DNA of 6,491 bases from an uncultured Actinomycetes bacterium (GTDB lineage Bacteria; Actinomycetota; Actinomycetes; Nanopelagicales; Nanopelagicaceae), in assembly GCA_903932705.1 (NCBI GenBank), contig CAIZHC010000004.1, forward strand, positions 1 through 6,491, written 5' to 3'. The position numbers and the translations under genes are program-made. Below the pieces are notes generated by a model. It saw only the letters and a list, made by a program, of their open reading frames with translations, ran no database searches and was not told the origin of the DNA. Positions 1-6,267 of this stretch are shown in pieces (position 1 is the first letter of the stretch; every line of letters begins with the position of its first letter).

Positions 1-406
1 AATGCGGATCAACTTGATCGAATCCAATTCCCCAGTACCCGTGGTACGCAGAACTCTTTCCATCTGCCGCAACCGTTAATTGTCTGACGACTGGAGTCAC
101 CCAAATCGCGGTAAATCCAAGTGACTTGATGTATGGAATTCTCTTGATAAGACCGCGAATATCTCCACCATGATAAAAGCCAGGATTCGATGGCAAGAAG
201 CCAGTAGTCGTTTCGCCTCCACTCAGACCGCCTGTGTCATTTGAGGGATCGCCATTTTCAAAGCGATCCAACATTACAAAGTAGATCATTTCTGGACGCC
301 CCGAGGATGCAGAAATGGAAGTTGCCGCTTTCGCGGGCATTGTTGCAGCAATCAAAGATAAGAGAAGAGCGAGAAGAGCAAAAGGCGCTGATCTCCTCAA
401 AATCAT
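1..406 (-). CDS. Secreted GH13 alpha-amylase family enzyme, N-terminal part (runs off the left edge)
   Basis: This is the first 135 codons of an exported alpha-glucan hydrolase; the rest lies beyond base 1. Residues 1-27 form a Sec signal peptide: MILRR, a Leu/Ala-rich core, then a likely AKA cleavage site near 27/28. The mature part shows the start of a GH13 (beta/alpha)8 barrel: IYFVMLDRFENGDPSND at 41-57, FYHGGDIRGLI at 77-87, LGFTAIWVTPV at 96-106 and YHGYWGIGFDQVDPH at 121-135. The Asp/Asn-rich stretch near 47-57 resembles the calcium-binding loop of related amylases and cyclodextrin glucanotransferases. The catalytic Asp/Glu/Asp would lie beyond the edge, so hydrolase versus glucanotransferase cannot be settled. 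The ATG shares ATGA with the malG stop (4-bp overlap). AAAGGG abuts the start too closely for a good ribosome site, so translational coupling is likely. It probably makes the oligosaccharides that the adjoining transporter imports. Confidence 0.9.
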   Translation of the reverse strand, partial: MILRRSAPFALLALLLSLIAATMPAKAATSISASSGRPEMIYFVMLDRFENGDPSNDTGGLSGGETTTGFLPSNPGFYHGGDIRGLIKRIPYIKSLGFTAIWVTPVVRQLTVAADGKSSAYHGYWGIGFDQVDPH

Positions 407-1254
407 CCCTTTACAGAGCCGGCAGTTAATCCACTAATGATGTAGCGCTGCAATGAAAGGAAGATTGCGATAAGAGGAATCGAAGCGATGATTGAACCTG
501 CGGCAAATGGACCCCAGTTTGAGGCATATTGACCACTGATGAATCCTTGTAAACCGACCGCGATGGTTCGAGCATGCATATCCACCAAGAAGAGTCGGGC
601 CAAGATAAATTCATTAAATGTTCCAATGAAACTCAAGAGGCTTACCACTGCAAGGACGGGTGCGGCAAGCGGCACGAATATCAACCAATAGGTCTGAACT
701 GCGCTAGCACCATCGACCTTGGCTGCTTCATCTAGCTCCATTGGGATGGAATCTACGAAGCCCTTAAGCAACCAGATATTCACGCCCATCGCTCCGCCCA
801 TATAAACCAAGAGCAGTCCTGGTTGAGTACCAAGACCAATGCGAGGAGCGAATGAATAGACGCGAGACATGATTACATAAACAGCAGAGAGGGAAAGGAT
901 TGCTGGGAACATTTGAACGAGAAGGAGAAGTTGTAACCCTTGCTTCTTCCCTTTAAACCGTAGGCGGCTAAAGGCGAAAGCTGATGCTGCTCCAATGACC
1001 ACCGACAAGATTGCCACCACGCCTGCAATAACCAATGAGTTCTTCATCCAAACTAGGTATGGAATCTTTGGACTAGTGAAGAGCTGCGAGAAATTATGGA
1101 ATGAAATTGTCTTTGGAATAAATGATGTGACCTGCAGGCTGCCGGTTGGGCTCAAGGCAGAGAGTATGACCAGGTAGATAGGAAAGAGCACGAAGAAACA
1201 GACCACGAGTGCGATTGCGTGGCGCCATAGATCTTCTTTTAACCATCTCTTCAT
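403..1254 (-). CDS. malG: Maltodextrin ABC transporter permease, MalG type
   Basis: This 283-residue inner-membrane subunit pairs with MalF to form the sugar channel. About six hydrophobic segments are visible, near residues 11-33, 69-93, 105-129, 143-165, 190-215 and 249-268. The cytoplasmic EAA loop that docks on the ATPase is intact: EAAKVDGASA starts at E176, with G182 and the P195-LAAP end. The C-terminus (LQRYIISGLTAGSVKG) is typical of MalG-type proteins, and the length matches the family. The start overlaps the malF stop by 4 bp (ATGA). No Shine-Dalgarno lies at normal distance (an AAGG is about 17 nt upstream), so translation probably depends on ribosomes finishing malF. The stop overlaps the amylase start in the same way. 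Maltooligosaccharide as substrate is inferred from the MalF similarity and the flanking GH13 genes; family membership itself is secure. Confidence 0.93.
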   Translation of the reverse strand: MKRWLKEDLWRHAIALVVCFFVLFPIYLVILSALSPTGSLQVTSFIPKTISFHNFSQLFTSPKIPYLVWMKNSLVIAGVVAILSVVIGAASAFAFSRLRFKGKKQGLQLLLLVQMFPAILSLSAVYVIMSRVYSFAPRIGLGTQPGLLLVYMGGAMGVNIWLLKGFVDSIPMELDEAAKVDGASAVQTYWLIFVPLAAPVLAVVSLLSFIGTFNEFILARLFLVDMHARTIAVGLQGFISGQYASNWGPFAAGSIIASIPLIAIFLSLQRYIISGLTAGSVKG

Positions 1255-2879
1255 GCGAATGAGTCCAATACCTTAGAGCGACGAATTCCATAGAGCGAAA
1301 TTGAGGCGATGATAAAGAAGATGACGACAGAGATGGCGCTGGCAAGACCTAGATTTTGTGTGCCAGCTCCAAAGGCGATCTTGTAGGTATAGCTAATCAG
1401 GATATCGGTTGATCCCGCAACATCACCGCCCAAGGTGTTCGATGGCCCGCCACCGGTCAGCAGATAGATAATGTTGAAATTATTGAAGTTGAAGGCGAAG
1501 GATGCAACCAGCAACGGTGAGACGACTTGCAAGAGAAGTGGCAAGGTAATCTTTCGGAAAATCTGACCACTACTTGCTCCATCAATTGCCGCCGCTTCTG
1601 ATAATTCCGCCGGGATTGCTTGGAGCGCTCCACTGCAGATCAAATAGAAGTACGGGAATCCAAGCCAGAGATTGACGATGATGACAGCCAACCGAGCATA
1701 GAGCGGACTTTGGAACCAGTGCACATGGGTGCCGAAGAGATGGTTGATGGCACCAAACTCGGTGTCAAACATGCCGCCCCAAATCAAAATACTCATGATG
1801 CTTGGCATGGCATACGGCAAGATAATAATTGAACGATAAATCCGGCGACCAAAGAGTTTGCGATTCATGACAAGTGCAATCAGAAGTCCAAGAGCAAATT
1901 GTGTCAATACGGTTAAAGAGGCAAAGACCACGGTCCAGATAAAGACTCGTATCAGTGGCTTGCGGATCTGCGGGTCGGTAAAGAGCTTTGTGTAGTTTGC
2001 GAACCAGATAGGAGCGCGCCAGCCAGGTTGCAAAATCTCCGCTTTATTGGCGACATTGGCAAAATCACCTGTGCCATTGTCCTTATAGATAGCTCCAGTT
2101 AACACATTTTTAAATGTGTCACTGGTCTTGTCGTAGGTCAGGGTTTGGCGCTTAAGAGAGCCAAGAGTTCCGCCTTCGATGGTGATGAAATAATCTGATG
2201 AGTAAACAAACCTGGCTTGTCCTAATTGAGCATCTAGCGCCGATTGCTCACTTGGCGTGAGGGCATGAAAACCTGGGGCTGTCGCTACATCACCATTTTC
2301 ATCAATCTTGAGGGTAGAAGCATCGAGATCAATCTTTGAGGTGAGTGAAGAGATGAAGTACTTCTTATTAAGCGGATCTGAGGCCAAAATTTCTAATTTT
2401 TTGCCAGCATCTTCTCCGATGACAATATCAAAGGTGGTCTGGTCAGCGTCTGGGCGTACTCCAGTAGAGAGAATCTGGGTTATAGCCTCAGGCTTTGATA
2501 TGTAATTACCGGTTTCATAGTGGAAGGCCGACATGGCTACCGTGTAAAGAATCGGGCCAACTACGAAGGCGATAAGGAAAAACATTCCGGGTAGGAAGAA
2601 TTTCATCGGAATTGAAAAATTGGTTAGGTAAGTGATCGCCATAGCGAAGAGGGCGAAGCCTAAGAAAATCGAGATTGCATATTCGCGCTTAGCAAATGAA
2701 CTCATGATCAGCATTAAAAGTAGAGAGGCAACAAAGGTAACCACGATGTACTTCAAGGTCACCGTGACCTTGCGTTTAAATAACGTCTCCACTGTGGCTA
2801 TCCATTCATTTGATGAGGTGAGCTTTAACAATAAGCGAAACTGGAGGGTAAATTTCTTTACCCGCCAGTTTCGATTCAC
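1251..2879 (-). CDS. malF: Maltodextrin ABC transporter permease, MalF type with large P2-like loop
   Basis: This is the larger permease subunit, up to 542 residues. Two hydrophobic segments near 43-60 and 69-86 precede a third near 94-117. A hydrophilic extracytoplasmic stretch of about 190 residues follows (about 118-308), then five more segments near 310-337, 347-369, 394-416, 448-472 and 508-530. This eight-helix plan with a big loop after helix 3 is that of Escherichia coli MalF, whose P2 loop contacts the binding protein. Recognisable stretches include PGWRAP, LFTDPQIRKP, FIWTVVFASLTV, ILPYAMPS and SFAFNFNNF. The EAA loop starts at E428 (EAAAIDGASS) and ends at P447. The start is uncertain. 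The longest reading begins at GTG 2879, 20 nt after the malE stop, and has only a weak AAAG upstream. Internal GTGs at 2792 and 2762 are alternatives; the latter has AAGG five bases upstream but leaves almost no N-terminal tail before helix 1. A 16-bp stem-loop lies within the first codons of the long form. Confidence 0.9.
   Translation of the reverse strand: MNRNWRVKKFTLQFRLLLKLTSSNEWIATVETLFKRKVTVTLKYIVVTFVASLLLMLIMSSFAKREYAISIFLGFALFAMAITYLTNFSIPMKFFLPGMFFLIAFVVGPILYTVAMSAFHYETGNYISKPEAITQILSTGVRPDADQTTFDIVIGEDAGKKLEILASDPLNKKYFISSLTSKIDLDASTLKIDENGDVATAPGFHALTPSEQSALDAQLGQARFVYSSDYFITIEGGTLGSLKRQTLTYDKTSDTFKNVLTGAIYKDNGTGDFANVANKAEILQPGWRAPIWFANYTKLFTDPQIRKPLIRVFIWTVVFASLTVLTQFALGLLIALVMNRKLFGRRIYRSIIILPYAMPSIMSILIWGGMFDTEFGAINHLFGTHVHWFQSPLYARLAVIIVNLWLGFPYFYLICSGALQAIPAELSEAAAIDGASSGQIFRKITLPLLLQVVSPLLVASFAFNFNNFNIIYLLTGGGPSNTLGGDVAGSTDILISYTYKIAFGAGTQNLGLASAISVVIFFIIASISLYGIRRSKVLDSFA
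2837..2872 (-). promoter_or_regulatory. Stem-loop between malE and malF (16-bp stem, one mismatch)
   Basis: The arms 2837-2852 and 2857-2872 are inverted copies with one mismatch around a 4-nt loop. In the minus-strand transcript the structure starts about 27 nt after the malE stop. No U-run follows (the next bases are GCUUAUUG), so it is not a standard intrinsic terminator. Its position between a binding-protein gene and its permease genes matches where transporter operons often carry RNA hairpins that stabilise the upstream message or damp downstream expression, as described for the E. coli malE-malF region. In the long reading of malF it occupies codons 3 to about 15. Confidence 0.8.
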
Positions 2880-2899
2880 ATTATCTTTACTTTACTTGC

Positions 2900-4165
2900 T
2901 TAGAGCTGTGGAACTCCTGCTGCGATGTTAGCTTGGAAGAAGGTATCCATCTTCGCTGCTGAAGCGACTGGATCCTTTCCATTTACCAATACATCTGTCC
3001 AGAATGCAGGAAGAAGATCCCAATAGCTCTTTCCGCCAGGTGCGCCGTTAAGGATTGCACCAATCTGAGGGATACCAGCGATGGATCCAGCCTTACCGAA
3101 GCCCTTTTGAGCTGCAGTGATTGAACCATCCTTTTGAGCCTTCTTGTTTGCAGGTGGACGCAATTCGATGTTCTGGTATGCGACTGCGCCAGCTGTTGAG
3201 CCAAAGAAGTTGTTCAAGAGGCTCTTAGCACCTTGGTCAACACCGTGGGCAGCAGCGAAGGTTGTAAGCATTGCACCTGAGACAGATGCGAATGCAGAAC
3301 CATTTGTGCCGTGCTTAACACCAGGTACTGGCATGAGGTTCATGTCGAAACCAGCCTTGACATAATCCTGCCACTCCCAGTTACCGATGATTGCGTAAGG
3401 GACTGTGCCTGCGAGGAATGCGGTCTTGCAACCGGTATCCGTTGCAGGGAAGAAGCCGTTGCTCTTTCCATTCTTATCCAAGAAGAGTGCCTTGATGTTT
3501 GCAGCGACTGTATCTGCAGGAACTGGATCAGCAGAAACGCTCACTGAACCATTTGCTGACATTACATATGGTGCTCCGCCAAGTGCGCCAAGCACTGAAG
3601 CTGCGCCCCATGACATTCCGCCACCAGCAACACAAAGACCTGCAGTCAACTTATCTGCAGCCTTGTTCTTGAGATAGAAGCTAACCATCTGACCCAAGGT
3701 AGCTGGCTTACCTGTCAACTTAGAGTTGTAAATCATTGCAACGTTGTTGACATCTAGTGGTACGCCGTAAAGAACACCCTTATAAGAAAGGTCAAAGAAG
3801 TTATTTGAGGTGAAGTTTGCACGTACTGCTGATGAGAGAGTTACTGGTGCTAACTTGCCTTGCTTAGCTCCTGTTGCTACCCAGTCATTTGCACCGACCA
3901 CGATATCTGGACCAGTGAGTGCTGTTGCATTGTCGAATGCTGCCTTAAGAGCATCAAAGCTTGAGAAAGGCACAATCTTGATGGTGTAACCAGGAACCCA
4001 GTCACCCTTTGCTGCAATTACTTTCTGCAAGTTTGGTCCGCGAGTTTCATCAGCCCAAACAATGATTGTGTTGGAAGCTGCGTGCACTGGAGCAGTGACG
4101 ATGCCTGAGATCAGACCCGTTACGACAACAGCGGCCGCTACCTTTCCAAATCGGTTGCGAATCAT
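2900..4165 (-). CDS. malE: Extracellular sugar (maltodextrin-type) substrate-binding protein, no lipobox
   Basis: This 421-residue solute-binding protein belongs to the bacterial family-1 group and captures sugar outside the membrane for the MalFG permease. Residues 1-29 are a signal peptide: basic MIRNR, hydrophobic VAAAVVVTGLISGIV, and an AHA-type end (PVHA, cleavage near 29/30). There is no cysteine in or near the signal, so no lipobox. Hallmarks of the fold are a beta strand right after cleavage (TIIVWADE), GPDIVVGANDW at 85-95, YGVPLDVNNVAMIYNSKL at 133-150, and GNWEW at 261-265, equivalent to the GPWAW-like stretch of maltose-binding proteins. The mature protein has two cysteines (C178, C246) that might form a disulfide. 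Length is close to that of typical members. AAGGAG precedes the ATG and supports this start. It is the first gene of the malE-malF-malG-amylase group. The substrate is inferred from context; the sequence alone does not exclude another oligosaccharide. Confidence 0.9.
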   Translation of the reverse strand: MIRNRFGKVAAAVVVTGLISGIVTAPVHAASNTIIVWADETRGPNLQKVIAAKGDWVPGYTIKIVPFSSFDALKAAFDNATALTGPDIVVGANDWVATGAKQGKLAPVTLSSAVRANFTSNNFFDLSYKGVLYGVPLDVNNVAMIYNSKLTGKPATLGQMVSFYLKNKAADKLTAGLCVAGGGMSWGAASVLGALGGAPYVMSANGSVSVSADPVPADTVAANIKALFLDKNGKSNGFFPATDTGCKTAFLAGTVPYAIIGNWEWQDYVKAGFDMNLMPVPGVKHGTNGSAFASVSGAMLTTFAAAHGVDQGAKSLLNNFFGSTAGAVAYQNIELRPPANKKAQKDGSITAAQKGFGKAGSIAGIPQIGAILNGAPGGKSYWDLLPAFWTDVLVNGKDPVASAAKMDTFFQANIAAGVPQL

Positions 4166-4169
4166 GTGA

Positions 4170-4175
4170 CTCCTT
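4170..4175 (-). promoter_or_regulatory. Ribosome binding site of malE
   Basis: The minus strand reads AAGGAG followed by TCAC and then the ATG at 4165. This is the best Shine-Dalgarno of the transporter operon. It fixes the malE start and suggests stronger translation of the binding protein than of the permeases. Confidence 0.8.
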
Positions 4176-4186
4176 ATTTAATGTAT

Positions 4187-4207
4187 AGCTCATCAAGAGA
4201 TGAGGCT
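4187..4207 (-). promoter_or_regulatory. Leader hairpin upstream of malE
   Basis: CTCATC at 4189-4194 and GATGAG at 4199-4204 are a perfect inverted repeat around a 4-nt loop. The stem extends by AG/CT past one bulged G, to 4187-4207. It ends about 12 nt upstream of the malE ribosome site. It would lie in the 5' leader if transcription starts at the promoter proposed at 4217-4245. A DNA operator or a 5' stabilising hairpin are both possible; no T-run follows, so it is not a terminator. Confidence 0.5.
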
Positions 4208-4216
4208 TGTGGGTGA

Positions 4217-4245
4217 ATTTCAGTACTTTCAGGAGTTCAAGTCAA
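4217..4245 (-). promoter_or_regulatory. Candidate sigma-70-type promoter for the malE operon
   Basis: The minus strand has TTGACT (4245-4240, five of six matches to the -35 consensus), a 17-bp spacer, then TGAAAT (4222-4217, four of six to the -10 consensus). Transcription from here would give a leader of roughly 45 nt carrying the 4187-4207 hairpin and the AAGGAG site. An alternative -10 is TATACA at 4187-4182, but it has no matching -35. This is prediction from consensus only. Confidence 0.45.
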
Positions 4246-4248
4246 GGA

Positions 4249-4265
4249 CTGAATGGCCAATTCAG
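4249..4265. promoter_or_regulatory. Dyad CTGAAT-N5-ATTCAG, candidate operator
   Basis: Perfect 6-bp inverted arms surround GGCCA, ending 3 bp upstream of the proposed -35 box of the malE promoter. The spacing and position suit a regulator binding site. The regulator is not in the window, and the motif is not one I can assign to a named family. Confidence 0.35.
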
Positions 4266-4269
4266 AGTA

Positions 4270-4305
4270 AGTGGCTAGGGGTTAGCACTAATTTGCGCTC
4301 ACAAA
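4270..4305. promoter_or_regulatory. Cluster of dyads upstream of the malE promoter
   Basis: Two partial palindromes sit side by side. AGTGGCTA (4270-4277) pairs with TAGCACT (4283-4289) with one bulged base. At 4292-4305 the minus strand reads TTTGTGAGCGCAAA, an imperfect 14-bp palindrome (5 of 7 pairs) containing TTGTGAGCGC from position 4304, identical to a lac-operator half site. LacI-family regulators often control maltodextrin genes in actinobacteria, so an operator is plausible, but the symmetry is poor. The rest of the 4166-4379 gap shows no open frame and no clear terminator for the GH13 gene. Confidence 0.3.
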
Positions 4306-4379
4306 AACGGAGTAGTAAATATTGATACCCAATCGTTATATTTCTAAGGCCAATACCTGACTGGACTATCTCTTTAAAT

Positions 4380-6200
4380 TTATTTACTGGATTCTCTCAG
4401 TTTTATGATCATTACTTCCGCCGCAGAAGTCTCCCCCGAGATGGCGGTTCCGGTTAAGGCTGGGCCAAAGAGAACTCCATCTATCTCGTACCCGATGGCA
4501 GCTAAATCAATCTCAATTTTGGTCTTAGCCCTAGCAACAACCACTACGACACTCTCTTCGTCACTCTCGCGAAGATAAGCAACATAATCATCTTCGATAG
4601 AGAGCCAACGCAACCCTCCATATGCAAGAGCGTGACTATTTTTACGAATAGAAATTAACTTTTGCACGAGGTCGTGGAAATTGTGATCCCACGTTGATTG
4701 ATCTTCCCAATTTATTGTGCGACGGGAGTCCTCTCCCCATGCACCCTTGAGACCTAGTTCATCTCCAGCAAAGATTGATGGCACACCAGGATAAGTGAGA
4801 AGCAAGCCCATTCCCGCGAAGTGTCTACTTACACTTCCACCCACTACATTTCTAAAGCGCGCAGTGTCATGAGAGTTGAGTAACAACATGCTTGCAACGA
4901 GTGCTCGCCAGGGAACTCCCCCGTTAAACATCTGCATAGCTGAAACCATCTCGCGTCCCGTAAATTGCGGAACGTCAGTAGGTAGGCCAAAGAAACCACC
5001 CTCTACCTCTGGATTCTCCTGAAGCCATCCCCAAACTGGGCGCATAAATCCGTTGTAATTCATCGTGCCATGCCAACCAAAACCATCGAGATCTGCTGGG
5101 AAGTGATCTGCATTCTCCGCAACTAACCAGGCATCTGGATTCTCTTGATCCATAACGTCGCGTATGCCGCGCATTACCTCGCGATTTAAATCTTGATCTT
5201 TGTATCGGCCAGTCATATTTCCAACATCGATTCGCCAACCGGCCATGTAGTAAGGAGCACGCAACCACTTTCGAACAACAGAGTTCTTGGAGGCCCACAT
5301 CAACTTACGTAATTTTTGAGAGTTGTAATTTAATTTAGGAAGCGAAGCTAAACCCCACCAACCTTCATAACCATGAGGTATTGCTTTATCCCAGTAGAAG
5401 AATCCGCGCTCTTCACTCTTTCGATCTTTGAGCGCCTTCTTGATCCAAGGGTTAGCAGCTCCACAATGATTCGTTGTGAGGTCGCCCATAATGCGAATAC
5501 CTTTTTTCTTAGCGGCTTTGCTCAGCGCGATAAGGGCATCATCCCCACCAAGAAGAGGATCTACTTTGTAGAAGCTACTCGCGTCATATCTGTGCGTTGA
5601 ACTTGCTGGAAAAAATGGCGTGAAGTAAATACCAGTGACGCCAAGATCATCGATGTAATCCAAGTGCTGAAGAACGCCATCCAAATCGCCACCAAAATAT
5701 TCGATTCCGGTGGTCTTATCTTTACCCTTGGGTAGATCATTCCACTCTCTTGGAACAAAGTGCTTTGGAACTTTACGAACCTTGCCAGATGAGGCAAAAC
5801 GGTCTGGGAAGATTTGATAGAAGACAGATTTATTTATCCACTGCGGGTACTTTGGTTTTGCAAAGATCTGAAAATCATTGGCGCTTGTTACATCAAAGGG
5901 AAATATTCCCGCCGCATTGAGCCAGTGATACCCAGTCTTTCCAACAAAGAGAAAGCGGTATTGCGCAACTAAGTTAATGACAGGGGCTTTAACGCTCCAC
6001 CACTTCTCCCAAGGAGAGGTAGAGATCAAACTCATCTCAAAGGTGCGTGGCTCGCTATCGTGATAGATACGAATAAAGGCCTTTTCAATTGGAAAATCAA
6101 TTGGAGTGCGGACTTTGAACTCTACGAGCTCGCCCAGTTCCGGAGAGCTCGTGCTGAGATACAAATCGCTGCCGTCATGGTGAGGATGCTTGGTGTCCAT
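4380..6200 (-). CDS. Cytoplasmic GH13 alpha-glycosidase, neopullulanase/cyclomaltodextrinase type
   Basis: This 606-residue enzyme should hydrolyse alpha-1,4 (possibly also alpha-1,6) bonds of imported maltooligosaccharides; it has no signal peptide. Residues about 10-112 form a beta-rich CBM34-like N-domain ending WLNAAGIFPFDV. The GH13 barrel begins at SVFYQIFPDRF (125-135). Conserved regions are complete: region I DLTTNH (D240-H245), region V LPKLN (287-291, the form seen in the neopullulanase/oligo-1,6-glucosidase groups), region II GWRIDVGNM with nucleophile D325, region III VAEN with acid/base E362, and region IV LLNSHDTARF with H444 and D445. GDELGLKG (479-486) and a beta C-domain (about 525-606) follow. 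Length fits the group. The start is supported by GAGGAG five bases upstream. It lies between citrate synthase and malE, with no visible terminator on its 3' side. Exact specificity (neopullulanase, cyclomaltodextrinase or maltogenic amylase) cannot be read from sequence. Confidence 0.92.
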   Translation of the reverse strand: MDTKHPHHDGSDLYLSTSSPELGELVEFKVRTPIDFPIEKAFIRIYHDSEPRTFEMSLISTSPWEKWWSVKAPVINLVAQYRFLFVGKTGYHWLNAAGIFPFDVTSANDFQIFAKPKYPQWINKSVFYQIFPDRFASSGKVRKVPKHFVPREWNDLPKGKDKTTGIEYFGGDLDGVLQHLDYIDDLGVTGIYFTPFFPASSTHRYDASSFYKVDPLLGGDDALIALSKAAKKKGIRIMGDLTTNHCGAANPWIKKALKDRKSEERGFFYWDKAIPHGYEGWWGLASLPKLNYNSQKLRKLMWASKNSVVRKWLRAPYYMAGWRIDVGNMTGRYKDQDLNREVMRGIRDVMDQENPDAWLVAENADHFPADLDGFGWHGTMNYNGFMRPVWGWLQENPEVEGGFFGLPTDVPQFTGREMVSAMQMFNGGVPWRALVASMLLLNSHDTARFRNVVGGSVSRHFAGMGLLLTYPGVPSIFAGDELGLKGAWGEDSRRTINWEDQSTWDHNFHDLVQKLISIRKNSHALAYGGLRWLSIEDDYVAYLRESDEESVVVVVARAKTKIEIDLAAIGYEIDGVLFGPALTGTAISGETSAAEVMIIKLRESSK

Positions 6201-6205
6201 CCACT

Positions 6206-6211
6206 CTCCTC
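6206..6211 (-). promoter_or_regulatory. Ribosome binding site of the GH13 gene
   Basis: GAGGAG on the minus strand stands five bases before the ATG at 6200 and decides that start. The remaining gap to the citrate synthase stop (6212-6267) shows no convincing promoter or U-tailed hairpin, so read-through from citrate synthase is possible. Confidence 0.75.
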
Positions 6212-6267
6212 ACTTCATCAATTGACGGGCAAGTATTACTGATTGCTTCGGAATAGAGAAGTGCTTA

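Noticed and set aside
1094..1345. 83-codon minus-strand open frame over the malF-malG junction
   Set aside because: It is out of phase with both permeases, which have clear family motifs; no ribosome site or conserved motif supports it.
2270..2310. EF-hand-like calcium loop in the MalF extracytoplasmic domain (IDENGD)
   Set aside because: The acidic spacing does not fit the DxDxDG pattern, so no calcium site is claimed.
2837..2872. Stem-loop as an intrinsic terminator after malE
   Set aside because: The stem is strong, but no T-run follows in the direction of transcription and malF-malG clearly belong to the same system; partial termination is not excluded.
2632..2931. 99-codon plus-strand open frame across the malE-malF junction
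   Set aside because: It is antisense to well-supported genes, has no recognisable domain, and passes through the stem-loop; it is a shadow frame.
4975..5298. 107-codon minus-strand open frame inside the GH13 gene
   Set aside because: It overlaps the catalytic regions II and III of the GH13 frame in another phase, and its translation is Arg/Ser/Cys-rich with no family likeness.
6221..6267. Promoter with a TAATAC-like -10 in the gap before the GH13 gene
   Set aside because: No acceptable -35 box stands at the right distance, and the region is too short to distinguish it from chance.
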